Shown here one piece after another: positions 41,784-50,415 of a DNA stretch of 64,000 nt. The translations under genes and the position numbers were made by a program. The stretch's first letter is position 1. Every line of letters starts with the position of its first letter. Source of the DNA: DATASD01 sp035276765 (GTDB taxonomy: Bacteria; Patescibacteriota; Saccharimonadia; Saccharimonadales; UBA4665); NCBI GenBank assembly GCA_035276765.1, contig DATELH010000002.1, forward strand, positions 682,001 through 746,000. The letters are read 5' to 3'. The notes beneath the pieces were generated by a model. It was not told the origin of the DNA, did no database searches, and worked only from the letters and a program-made list of their open reading frames with translations.

Positions 41784-42358
41784 ACTTCGGCAGAAACGAC
41801 CGTCATCTGGCCGGCTTGGTTGCCTGGGGTCTGCTTCAAGTGTCCGATGACGTCTTCGGGCTGCTCCACAAAAGTAATGAGTTCATCGAGCGGCCGCATA
41901 CGATCCAGGAAACGTTCGTGCCGCATGTGTTGAAATTGCAACTTGAGACCATCATAAAAATTTTCGGTGTTGAGCACAATAATGGGCTTATCGTGCACAC
42001 CGTGGCGGCGCAGTTCGAACACGTCGGTCAGCTCGTCGAGCGTACCGGTGCCACCCACGAGCGCGACGATGGCGTCGCTATGTTCAAGCATCAACGCTTT
42101 GCGCTCGCCCAAGTCTTTGGCAATTATCATCTGGTCGGCATCTTTGCGCGCCGTGTGTTTAAGCAGTTCCATCGACACACCAACGAGCTGGCCGCCGGCC
42201 GCTTGCACGCTTGTAGCAATGTCGCGCATCAGCCCTACATTCGAGCCACCCCACACCAAGTTGTGACCGTTTTCGGCAAGCAAGGTTGCCATTTTTTGCG
42301 CTGGCTCGGTATATTTAGCCGGCAAATCTGAAGCAGAACAAAAAACGCAAACGTTCAT
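41780..42358 (-). CDS. LOG-family (TIGR00730-type) Rossmann protein
   Basis: 192 aa from ATG 42358 (GGAGG SD 7 nt upstream). Opens MNVCVFCSASDLPAKY, LVWGGSNVGLMRDIATSVQAAGGQLVGVSM, ERKALMLEHSDAIVALVGGTGTLDELTDVF. The family motif PGGxGTxxE is VGGTGTLDE here. Members cleave nucleoside 5'-monophosphates (cytokinin activation in some). Convergent 4-bp overlap with the ATPase. Confidence 0.85.
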   Translation of the reverse strand: MNVCVFCSASDLPAKYTEPAQKMATLLAENGHNLVWGGSNVGLMRDIATSVQAAGGQLVGVSMELLKHTARKDADQMIIAKDLGERKALMLEHSDAIVALVGGTGTLDELTDVFELRRHGVHDKPIIVLNTENFYDGLKLQFQHMRHERFLDRMRPLDELITFVEQPEDVIGHLKQTPGNQAGQMTVVSAEV

Positions 42359-42462
42359 AAACGAACCTCCAAAAATTTTATGCAAATTGAGAGATTCCAA
42401 GCATAGCACACAGCAAAATGTTTGTCACCCGCCACGATTGGACTTACGCTGTGTCGTGATGG

Positions 42463-42544
42463 GCAAACATGAATCTCTGCCGTGCTCAAACACTGCGGAT
42501 TAAATACCGCAAACTGCGCGCATTGCAGAGATGTTCGTGCTTGC
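42463..42544 (+). repeat. palindromic element, family 1, copy A
   Basis: Arm GCAAACATGAATCTCTGC (42463-42480) pairs with GCAGAGATGTTCGTGCTTGC (42525-42544). The 44-nt core 42481-42524 holds GTG-CTCAAA-CAC and TGCGG-ATTAAATA-CCGCA mini-hairpins. It is 41/44 identical to the core at 55995-56038, whose arms are unrelated. Located 20 nt after the stop of the 42564 gene and upstream of the LOG gene. Confidence 0.85.
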
Positions 42545-42563
42545 TTGTCTGAGATAAATTGCC

Positions 42564-43211
42564 CTACGACAGTGGTTGGTTAAGGATTTTTTCAAGCAAT
42601 TTTTCGATGTTTTCGCCGTTCTGGACGATCGCCTTGCCGAGTTCGGTAGCGAGTGGCGTGATGGCATCGGTAGCGTGGCAATCGGCGCCGGCTAGCACCA
42701 TGCCGACGTGCAGTGGGTTTACGGCGCGTTCCAGCGCTTGCCACTCTAATATCTGCGGCGAACCAGGATTATGGCGTTGTTCGGCTTGAGCATGCGCCGT
42801 GAGCAATAATGTGCGGTTCATGATGCTCACTGCGCGGCGGTTGGCTTCAGCATCGACCTCGAGATTTGCAAGCAGGATTTGCGCGGCATGTTCGCCAGCA
42901 CGGGCGGCGTTTTGTAGTCCGGCAGGCCCTTGCTGCATCGAAACCACAGCATGAAACATCGCCACTGCCCGAGCGGCACGGGTAGCCATAGCCTGATCTT
43001 GACCGCCGGCAAGTGTATAGCCTGTAAGCACCAAGATTCCTGGCAGCAGGTTTTGCTCAAGCAGCACTGCCAAAAACTGCTCAATCTCGCGCGCCACAGC
43101 CGCACCGTATTGTTGCTCGGTTGTTGACCGTAACTGTTTGGCGTACGCCTGCAAATCGGCCTGCACCCGCCGTCCGTATAAGGCATATTGATGGTCCGCT
43201 TGCTTGTCCAT
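42564..43211 (-). CDS. hypothetical protein, possibly degenerate isoprenyl-synthase fold
   Basis: 215 aa, all helical. LLPGILVLTGYTLAGGQDQAMATRAARAVAMFHAVVSMQQG recalls the GGKRLRP...ALExxHxxSLIHDD region of trans-prenyltransferases, but both Asp-rich motifs are absent. The resemblance may be structural or accidental. The end (NGENIEKLLEKILNQPLS) is a coiled helix. Divergent from the kinase at 43258. Function unknown. Confidence 0.6.
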   Translation of the reverse strand: MDKQADHQYALYGRRVQADLQAYAKQLRSTTEQQYGAAVAREIEQFLAVLLEQNLLPGILVLTGYTLAGGQDQAMATRAARAVAMFHAVVSMQQGPAGLQNAARAGEHAAQILLANLEVDAEANRRAVSIMNRTLLLTAHAQAEQRHNPGSPQILEWQALERAVNPLHVGMVLAGADCHATDAITPLATELGKAIVQNGENIEKLLEKILNQPLS

Positions 43212-43257
43212 AACAAAAGTATATCTGTTTTACCGGATATTTAGTATAATACGGCCA

Positions 43258-43824
43258 ATGAGTGATGAAAAAATCTTAGTGCTTGTTGGTATGCCGGGCG
43301 CCGGCAAAAGCACTTGCGTTGATTATTTGGCCGAAAAGGGGCTGCCCACGGTGTACTTTGGCGGCATTACCATAGACGAAGTCAAACGCCGTGGCCTCGA
43401 AATCAACGAAACCAACGAAAAAATGGTGCGCGAAGAAATCCGCGCCGTCGAAGGCAAAGGCGCCTACGCCAAACGCATCATCACTAAAATTGAGGATTTG
43501 GTCAAGCAGGGTCATCCTCACGTGGTAGCCGATGGCTTGTACAGTTGGACTGAGTACAAGATTTTCAAGGAGCGCTGGAGCGACAAAGCCATCATCATTG
43601 CCGTGGCTGCGCCGCGCCGCTTGCGCCACGAGCGCCTCGCACATCGTCCCGTGCGGCCATTTACCGATGAAGAAGTTACTCGCCGCGAGTACAACGAAAT
43701 TGAAGGCATCGAAAAGGGCGGCCCCATCGCCAACGCCGACTACACTATCGTCAACAGCACGACGCCCGACGAATTACTCAAGCAATTCCAAGCGGTGCTG
43801 GACGATATCGGCTTTACTGGATAG
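43258..43824 (+). CDS. P-loop NMP/dephospho-CoA-kinase-like protein
   Basis: 188 aa from ATG 43258. TATAAT (43245-43250) ends 7 nt before; the longer frame to 43204 precedes the promoter. Walker A GMPGAGKST (7-15), VVADGLYSWTEYKIF, lid-type Arg residues in RRLRHERLAHRPVRPFTDEEVTRRE, then ADYTIVNSTTPDELLKQ, the usual end of dephospho-CoA-kinase-like proteins. Substrate not determinable. Convergent 11-bp overlap with the sigma-WhiB gene. Confidence 0.82.
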   Translation: MSDEKILVLVGMPGAGKSTCVDYLAEKGLPTVYFGGITIDEVKRRGLEINETNEKMVREEIRAVEGKGAYAKRIITKIEDLVKQGHPHVVADGLYSWTEYKIFKERWSDKAIIIAVAAPRRLRHERLAHRPVRPFTDEEVTRREYNEIEGIEKGGPIANADYTIVNSTTPDELLKQFQAVLDDIGFTG

Positions 43825-45715
43825 CGAGTTTTGCCAGAGAGGCCATAGCCTCTTCGAGAGTTATTCCGTCTTGCGCCTCTGCCGAGGACTTGTGGATCTC
43901 TTCTAGTTTTCCTACTTCGACGAGGGTTGGCTCCGCAGCCTTTGCGGCCGCTCGTTTATTTTTGAACTTTCGAATGCGAGCGGCAACACTTGGACTCATT
44001 TCGCGCTGGCCTTTGGCGCGCTCATAAGATCGGAGGCCGCCCCAGATACCAACCTTTATATCCTTATCGAGGGCGTGGTCTCGACACTGCTCCCGCACCG
44101 GACAGTCGAAGCACACGCGCTGCACCAACTCTTTATCTTCTTCTGTTCGCTCAAAAAACGATGCCGGGTCCAGCCCTTCACAGGAAGCCTCTTCTCGCCA
44201 GGCTTCCCTATCGTCAGCCCCCGTGTGGCTTTCCAGCACCAGCCGTGTTACCGGATGCGCAAGTTTGGCGAGCGCGCGATTCATGTGGTACGGAACCGAT
44301 TTTAACGACAACTGCTCGGCCAGTTCGGTGAATGGAACAGGCGATTCCGTAGCAAACCGTGCCCGCAAAATGGCCAGCTCATCATTGGTTAAAATGCCCT
44401 GAACGAGTGCGTCAACCTTTTCGTAAGTCACCTGGTCGCCGATTTCATCAATGGTGCTCATGCTTTCTTGTTCAGCCAAAAAGTCCCCTAAAGACTCTTT
44501 TCCATCTTCGCCAACCGGAACGTCGAGTGACCAGACTGTGCGCGCATCGTTCAAGAGACTGCGCACTTGTTTTTTGGTAAAGCCAGATTCTGCCGCCACC
44601 TCGGCCAGCGTAGGTTCGCGGTTAAGCTGCCTTAAAAGGTCGTTTTTCGTGCGGTTGAGCCTCGAGATCTCATCCTGCCTATGTACAGGAATACGAATAA
44701 CGCGGCCTTGATCGGCGAGGGCGCGGCTTATACTTTGACGGATCCACCGCGTGGCATAACTGCTAAACTTAAAGCCCCGCTGATAATCAAACTTTTCGAC
44801 GGCGCGGATGAGGCCAAGGTTTCCTTCTTGGATGAGGTCGAGATACGACAAGCCGCTGCCGCGGTACCGTTTAGCCCACGTGATGACCAGCCGGGTATTT
44901 GCCTCTATTAAATGAGTTTTATCGCGCTCACCAGCCCGCACCAATTGCTGTAAATCGCGGCGATCCTCCACAGGCAAGGTTTCGTCTTGGGCAACAGCCT
45001 TGTCGAGCCGGTCTTGGGCGAACAGACCGGCTTCGATTGATTTGGCGAGCTCTACTTCTTGTTCAGCGGTAAGCAAAGGCCGTTTGGTCGCTTGGCGAAT
45101 GTACAAACGCACGAGGTCAATTCCAGCCGATTCCTTTGCCAGTTCATCCTCTGTAGGCATTTCATCGTCCCGCGCAATATCCTGCTCTTTTTCCGTCTTA
45201 GGCGCAGCTTCAAAAGAAACCCCTTTGGGAGCTTCTTTGGCGACGTTTGAAGCGGGTTTTTGCGTGGGTACCGCGGACGGCTGTTCGGCCAATATCTCGC
45301 GTAGCGGAAATTGAATAACGGAAGCAAGCGGCTCCTCTATTGGCTCTTTGGTACTCACAAACTGCCCGCAGAGCCATGCGGCGGTGTGTTCCGCGACCAA
45401 AGGCAGCTGACCGGCTTCTATAATGTATCCTTGTTGTTCGAGCGCCGCATGCAAGTCCGGCTCGCCGCTTTGTGGATCAGCTGTACGCAGCAAGGTTGCA
45501 CTGAATAACGCCACTCGCTGGTCGTTCGGCGTTTCGAGCTCGGTAGCCAAAGTCTCGGCGCGCTGAGCCAAAATCTCTAGACGTCTCGAAACAGTAAATG
45601 GCGAAAGCTCGCCGGTAAATCCCTGAGGCATTTCTAGCACTGGCAACACTTCCACTAGAAAGTCTAGCGAATGCGCGTCAATGATCTCGCCGTGCCTCTC
45701 AAGTTCTATACCCAT
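43814..45715 (-). CDS. sigma-70 factor fused to a C-terminal WhiB-like Fe-S domain
   Basis: 633 aa from ATG 45715. Novel N-terminal domain (about 10-120; DAHSLDFLVEVLPVLEMP...HTAAWLCGQF), disordered linker, sigma region 1.2 (LVRLYIRQATKRPLLTAEQEVELA), region 2 (LIQEGNLGLIRAVEKFDYQRGFKFSSYATRWIRQ), region 3 and region 4 (about 430-490). Residues about 504-568 are a WhiB domain: Cys512, Cys535, Cys538, Cys544 (C-x22-C-x2-C-x5-C) and GIWGGLRSYERAK. A basic/acidic tail ends the protein. WhiB proteins bind sigma region 4 in Actinobacteria; here the two are one chain. TATTGT ends 7 nt before ATG: leaderless. Confidence 0.9.
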   Translation of the reverse strand: MGIELERHGEIIDAHSLDFLVEVLPVLEMPQGFTGELSPFTVSRRLEILAQRAETLATELETPNDQRVALFSATLLRTADPQSGEPDLHAALEQQGYIIEAGQLPLVAEHTAAWLCGQFVSTKEPIEEPLASVIQFPLREILAEQPSAVPTQKPASNVAKEAPKGVSFEAAPKTEKEQDIARDDEMPTEDELAKESAGIDLVRLYIRQATKRPLLTAEQEVELAKSIEAGLFAQDRLDKAVAQDETLPVEDRRDLQQLVRAGERDKTHLIEANTRLVITWAKRYRGSGLSYLDLIQEGNLGLIRAVEKFDYQRGFKFSSYATRWIRQSISRALADQGRVIRIPVHRQDEISRLNRTKNDLLRQLNREPTLAEVAAESGFTKKQVRSLLNDARTVWSLDVPVGEDGKESLGDFLAEQESMSTIDEIGDQVTYEKVDALVQGILTNDELAILRARFATESPVPFTELAEQLSLKSVPYHMNRALAKLAHPVTRLVLESHTGADDREAWREEASCEGLDPASFFERTEEDKELVQRVCFDCPVREQCRDHALDKDIKVGIWGGLRSYERAKGQREMSPSVAARIRKFKNKRAAAKAAEPTLVEVGKLEEIHKSSAEAQDGITLEEAMASLAKLAIQ

Positions 45716-45752
45716 CGACACTACAATACCAAAAAACGCGTGTGCCGCAACA

Positions 45753-47225
45753 TCAACCTTCCAACATGTCTTCAAACAAGCCGAATGAAGGGTGCGCAAG
45801 TTTGGCGCGCGCCATCCTCTCATGGCGCTTCACGATCGGGACGCGCACCCCAAACCGATCGGCAATTTCTTCGGGTGTTTTGCTATCGCGGTGCCGAAAC
45901 AGAAAAACTTTCAGTTCAAATTCGCTTAATCCTTTCTGCAGTCCTTCCTGCTCTATTTTGCGGAGGAGTTCGGCGCGCGCCACTAAGCTATGGGCAGATT
46001 CGATCGACGTGTCCTGCATTAAAGTACCGATTGACTCATGGGAGTCGTCAAAAGGAGTATCGAGAGAGGTGAGCGTTTTCATATGCTCCAACATGTCTTC
46101 TATCTTTTTTTGAGAATAGTCGGTTGCAGCGGACAGTTCCTCGATAGTTGGCTCACGGCCCAGTTGTTGGAACAGATCGCGCCGCACCCGCTTAAAAACA
46201 TTGATCTGCTCCACGAAGCGCACAGGCAGGCGGATGGCGCGGCCTTGATCGGCGATGGCGCGGCCAATACCTTGACGGATCCACAAGGTGGCGTAGGTAC
46301 TGAATTTAATACCTTTTTTGTAATCAAACTTCTCCACTGCGCGGATGAGGCCAAGATTTCCTTCTTGGACGAGGTCGAGATACGACAATTCTTGCCCTAT
46401 ATATCGCCGGACAATCGATGTTACCAGCCGTAAATTGGCTTTCATTAAGTGCGCTTTGGCGGTGGCGCCTTCGCGCGCCAGACGATGCAAATCGCGGCGA
46501 TCCTCCATAGGCAAGATCTCGTCGCGGGCTTTGGCGTTGTCGAGCCGTTCCTGGGCAAACAGACCGGCCTCAATCTGAAACGCCAACTCCACCTCTTGTT
46601 CAGCGGTAAGCAAAGGTGTTTTACCGGCTTCACGGCGCCAGTAACGTTCAAGGTCAATGCCATTCGTGTTTAGTCGGTCGGTTTCGTTGATTACTCCAGT
46701 ACTGCTGGCCTTATCAGACAAGTCCGCCGAACTAAAACCCTGGGCCGCATCTTCTTCTGTAGCGGCGGCGTCCTCGAGCGGCGATTCCTCTCGTTCGGGC
46801 GGGATTGCCACGGGAGTGCTTGGTGTGGATGCGCGCACGGGCCCGGCCAGCTCCTCTTCCTGTCGATTTGCAAACTCATCGCACAACCAGGCCGCCGTTC
46901 GCTCTACAATAACGGGCAAATCTTTCAATTCGAGTATATAACCCTGGGCTTGGAGCGCAGCGTACAGGTCTGGCTCACACCTTACGAGATCGGTAGTTTC
47001 GAGCATCGTGGCACACAACAAAGCAAAACGTTGTTCGGCTGGCGTTTCGAGCATTGGTGTCGCCGTTTCAACTGCAAGGACAAGTTTGGCAATCCGGGCC
47101 GAGACATCTTGAGGAGCAAGCATGTATAACTCATCGTCGGAAATCCCCAAAGCAGGAAGCACGTCCGCTAAAAAGTCGAGCGACTGAGCATCTACGACCT
47201 GCACTTCACTCGCTTCTAAACTCAT
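45753..47225 (-). CDS. divergent sigma-70 factor sharing the novel N-terminal domain
   Basis: 490 aa. Residues about 10-120 (DAQSLDFLADVLPALGIS...RTAAWLCDEF) are paralogous to the next gene's N-terminus. After a linker come sigma 1.2, region 2 (YLDLVQEGNLGLIRAVEKFDYKKGIKFSTYATLWIRQ), region 3 and a diverged region 4 (SKTPEEIADRFGVRVPIVKRHERMARAKL). It lacks the WhiB domain. TATCGT ends 7 nt before ATG: leaderless. Probably an alternative housekeeping-type sigma with altered -35 contacts. Confidence 0.92.
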   Translation of the reverse strand: MSLEASEVQVVDAQSLDFLADVLPALGISDDELYMLAPQDVSARIAKLVLAVETATPMLETPAEQRFALLCATMLETTDLVRCEPDLYAALQAQGYILELKDLPVIVERTAAWLCDEFANRQEEELAGPVRASTPSTPVAIPPEREESPLEDAAATEEDAAQGFSSADLSDKASSTGVINETDRLNTNGIDLERYWRREAGKTPLLTAEQEVELAFQIEAGLFAQERLDNAKARDEILPMEDRRDLHRLAREGATAKAHLMKANLRLVTSIVRRYIGQELSYLDLVQEGNLGLIRAVEKFDYKKGIKFSTYATLWIRQGIGRAIADQGRAIRLPVRFVEQINVFKRVRRDLFQQLGREPTIEELSAATDYSQKKIEDMLEHMKTLTSLDTPFDDSHESIGTLMQDTSIESAHSLVARAELLRKIEQEGLQKGLSEFELKVFLFRHRDSKTPEEIADRFGVRVPIVKRHERMARAKLAHPSFGLFEDMLEG

Positions 47226-47282
47226 GAGTACTACGATAGCAGAAACTGCTACCAGCTAAAAAGTAGCAAACAATATCTACGG

Positions 47283-48425
47283 CTACTTGATGTAGTCGTG
47301 CAGTTTTTTGGCGTCTTTGTGCTTGCGCAGTTTGGCTAACGCCTTGGCTTCGATCTGGCGGATGCGTTCGCGGGTTACGCTAAACTCTTGCCCGACTTCC
47401 TCGAGCGTGTGCTGCTTGCCGTCTTCCAGGCCAAACCGCAGTTTGAGGATTTTTTGCTCGCGCTCCGTAAGCGCGCTAAGCATAATTTTTACTTGCTCGA
47501 TCAACAGCTGGTGGGTGGCTGATTCCTCGGGGCTAATGGTGTCTTCGTCTTCGATAAAGTCGGCCAACACCGATTCTTCTTCGTCGTCACGAATGCTGGC
47601 GTCTAGGCTGGAAATGTCCTGTTTGATCTTCATGATGTGCTCAACTTTGTCCACTTCGATTTCCATAGCGGTAGCGATTTCTTCGTTGGTCGGTTCGCGG
47701 TTGAGCTCTTGCGTGAGGCGGCGCTGGGTGCGTAGCAATTTGTTGATGGTTTCCACCATGTGCACCGGGATACGGATGGTGCGCGCCTGGTCGGCGATGG
47801 CGCGCGTAATGGCCTGGCGGATCCACCAGGTAGCGTAGGTGCTGAACTTAAAGCCCTTGTCTGGGTCGAACTTTTCGACGGCTCGCAGCAAGCCGGTGTT
47901 GCCTTCCTGGATGAGGTCGAGCAGGTCGAGGCCGCGGCCCACATACCGTTTGGCAATCGAAACCACCAAGCGCATGTTGGCTTCGGCCATTTTGTCTTTG
48001 GCATCTTTGTCGCCCGCAACGACCCGCTTGGCGAGCGCCAGTTCTTCTTCGGCGTTTAGCAGCGGGATTTTGCCGATTTCGCGCAAGTACAAGCGCACTG
48101 AGTCGTCGGCGATATCGTCGAGGTAGCTTTGGTCTTCAACTGCCACATCCTCTTCGCCGTCTTCGGCTGCCCACTCGTCGGTAAAGGCTTCGGCATTAGG
48201 TTCGGCGGTGAGCGTCACGTTGGCTTCGGCCAGGCTGGCGTAAAGTGCTTCGAGCGCTTCAGCGTTTTCGGGGGTGTCGGGGATTGTCGCCAAAATGTCG
48301 CGCTGGTCAATATGGCCGGCTTTTTTGGCTTTCTCGAGCAGGTCGAGAGTAGCTTTGGCCAGGTCAACCTTGGCGTCTTCGGCCTTGGCTGCTGGTTTTT
48401 TGGCTGCTTTTTTCTCTTTTGGCAT
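47283..48425 (-). CDS. rpoD: primary sigma factor RpoD/SigA
   Basis: 380 aa. Lys/Ala-rich head, region 1.1-like segment, region 1.2 (DSVRLYLREIGKIPLLNAEEELALAKRV), region 2 with the -10-binding LIQEGNTGLLRAVEKFDPDKGFKFSTYATWWIRQAITRAIADQ, region 3, and region 4 EVGQEFSVTRERIRQIEAKALAKLRKH for the -35. Its SD (GAGGAG) lies within the last codons of dnaG: a dnaG-rpoD operon. Confidence 0.97.
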   Translation of the reverse strand: MPKEKKAAKKPAAKAEDAKVDLAKATLDLLEKAKKAGHIDQRDILATIPDTPENAEALEALYASLAEANVTLTAEPNAEAFTDEWAAEDGEEDVAVEDQSYLDDIADDSVRLYLREIGKIPLLNAEEELALAKRVVAGDKDAKDKMAEANMRLVVSIAKRYVGRGLDLLDLIQEGNTGLLRAVEKFDPDKGFKFSTYATWWIRQAITRAIADQARTIRIPVHMVETINKLLRTQRRLTQELNREPTNEEIATAMEIEVDKVEHIMKIKQDISSLDASIRDDEEESVLADFIEDEDTISPEESATHQLLIEQVKIMLSALTEREQKILKLRFGLEDGKQHTLEEVGQEFSVTRERIRQIEAKALAKLRKHKDAKKLHDYIK

Positions 48426-48427
48426 AG

Positions 48428-50338
48428 TTACACTCCTCTTTTGTAGGTGTTACGTAATGTGTTTAAGTATTCAATCTTTTTGCGCAGCGCTTGTTTTTCG
48501 GAGTCGTCGTCGGGCTTGTCGATCACGGCCATGAGCGCGGTATCCAGAAACGGTTTTTGCATTTTTACGTATTGATCTACCAACTGGGCCTGCTTTCGAG
48601 CCGCTTCGTATTGAAGTTCGGTGAGCTCGAGGTCTTGGTAGAGTTCTTCATACTCTAGGTTTAAAATTTTAACATAATCTGCCAGAGGTCGCAATGTTTG
48701 TACTTGCTCCGCGAAATCATCCGCAATTGCTTCGGCGACGGCTTCTCGCGGCACATACGAGCCGCCTTCCGTGCTTTGTTGTAGCACGGCGGCGCTTCCG
48801 AGTGTGCCTTGAGAAGCCGTCGCCTCCGCAGTCACACCTACAAAATCCGGATTGGCCTTTAAAAACGCCAGCAAGTCTTTGGCCGGGTCGTCCACCAGCA
48901 TGTCGGCGGTGATGGGTTCGAGGTACGAGCGCAGTTTGGGTTGCATGAGTGCCAGCGCCAGCAGGCGTTCACCGGTTTTGCGGATTTCGGCCAGATGTTT
49001 TTCGTTGACGGTTGGAGCCACGGGCGCAGGCGGCGTTTTGCGGGGCGCGGAGCGCGCTGCTGTTTCGGTTTGTTCGAGCTTGCTCAGCAGTGCCTCGCGG
49101 CTCACGCGCAGCACTTCGGCCACTTTTTCGATGTAATGCTCGCGCTCCACTGGGTCTTGCAGGCGACGCACCACTGCCAAAATAATATCGCTAAATTCGC
49201 GCTTGCCGACAGCCGTGTTTATATCGAGCACTTTTTTGTATCGCTCAATGAGCCAGTCGAGCGCATACTGCGGCTCTTGAACAATTTTTTCCCACGTCTC
49301 AACACCGCTCTGTTTAATGAGCTCGTCTGGATCCTTGCCGCTCGGGATGGTGATAATGCTCAACGAAACGCCCACTTTGCTGGCGATCGGGATGGCGCGC
49401 TCGGTGGCGTTAATGCCAGCGTTGTCGGCGTCAAAACTCAGACGAATGTCGCCGGTAAAGCGGCTGAGTGCCTTCAAATGTTGTTCAGTCATGGCTGTGC
49501 CGGCGGTGGCCACCACCTGTCGGACGCCAGCTTGGTGGCTAGCGATGACATCCAGGTTGCCTTCCACCAGCACTACAAATTTACTCTTGCGGATTGCCTC
49601 TTTGGCCAGGTGCAGACCGTACACGTGCCGCGACTTGTCGTACAGTGCAGTCTGCGGCGTATTGATGTATTTGGGGGCGTTTGGCGCGTCCGCTAGCAGA
49701 CGCGCCGTAAAACCAATCACCCGGCCGGTGGCGTCTTGCAGCGGGATCATAATGCGGCCGCGAAACATATCTTGCAAGCCGCCGCGGTAGGCGCGTGCCG
49801 TGAGCCCGGCCTTGGTAATCTCAGCTTCTTTGTAGCCTTTGGCCTTTAAAAAATCGAGCAGCGCCCGGCCGGTGTTCGGCGAGTAGCCCAGCCGCCACTC
49901 CAGCGCCGTCTCTTTGGTAAACGCGCGCTTTTTAAAAATGTATTCGAGCGCAGTTTGGTTTTTGCTAAACTGCACTTGGTAAAACTTCGTCGCCAGGTCG
50001 AGTACGGCGTACAGCCGCTCTTTTTCTTTGCCGCGCGACGCCGCATCTTTGGAGCGGTATTGCTCAAGCTCTACGCCGGCCTTACGGGCCAGCAACTCCA
50101 GCGCACCCTTAAAATCCAGCCCCTCCATCTCCATCACAAAGCTGAACATGTTGCCGCCCTTGCCACTGCTGAAGTCGTGCCAGATCTGTTTTTCCGGGCT
50201 CACCATAAAGCTCGGGGTTTTTTCGTTGCCAAACGGGCTGAGGCCACGCCAGTTGCGGCCAGCACGTTTGAGCTCAACGTACTCGCCAATGACATCCTCG
50301 ATGTTTAATCGGGATTTTACCTCGTCCACAGCGTCCAT
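48428..50338 (-). CDS. dnaG: DNA primase lacking zinc ligands, with in-frame palindromic insertion
   Basis: 636 aa from ATG 50338 (TACAAT ends 7 nt upstream; longer frame rejected). The zinc-domain fold is kept but its ligands are not: GLSPFGNEKTPSF and WHDFSSGKGGN put Ser34, Gly37, Asp55 and Ser58 where Cys, His, Cys, Cys belong. TOPRIM core with VLVEGNLDVIASHQAG and SFDADNAG. Residues about 506-535 are encoded by a palindromic element. The C-terminus is a helicase-binding-type helical domain. Makes primers for replication. Confidence 0.94.
   Translation of the reverse strand: MDAVDEVKSRLNIEDVIGEYVELKRAGRNWRGLSPFGNEKTPSFMVSPEKQIWHDFSSGKGGNMFSFVMEMEGLDFKGALELLARKAGVELEQYRSKDAASRGKEKERLYAVLDLATKFYQVQFSKNQTALEYIFKKRAFTKETALEWRLGYSPNTGRALLDFLKAKGYKEAEITKAGLTARAYRGGLQDMFRGRIMIPLQDATGRVIGFTARLLADAPNAPKYINTPQTALYDKSRHVYGLHLAKEAIRKSKFVVLVEGNLDVIASHQAGVRQVVATAGTAMTEQHLKALSRFTGDIRLSFDADNAGINATERAIPIASKVGVSLSIITIPSGKDPDELIKQSGVETWEKIVQEPQYALDWLIERYKKVLDINTAVGKREFSDIILAVVRRLQDPVEREHYIEKVAEVLRVSREALLSKLEQTETAARSAPRKTPPAPVAPTVNEKHLAEIRKTGERLLALALMQPKLRSYLEPITADMLVDDPAKDLLAFLKANPDFVGVTAEATASQGTLGSAAVLQQSTEGGSYVPREAVAEAIADDFAEQVQTLRPLADYVKILNLEYEELYQDLELTELQYEAARKQAQLVDQYVKMQKPFLDTALMAVIDKPDDDSEKQALRKKIEYLNTLRNTYKRGV
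48736..48822 (-). repeat. palindromic element, family 2, inside dnaG
   Basis: 87 nt (29 codons) in frame. Arms CGACGGCTTCTC/GAGAAGCCGTCG pair perfectly; inside, GGCAC/GTGCC closes the loop ACTCGGAAG / GCTCGTAT, then an inner stem with loop ACAACAA. The core matches 29530-29634 although the stems differ. Confidence 0.8.
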
Positions 50339-50415
50339 ATTGTACATTGTACCCCGGCCTGCCCCCGGAAAGCCACCGTAATGACACTTTGCGCACGCAG
50401 CGAACTTATGCTTAA

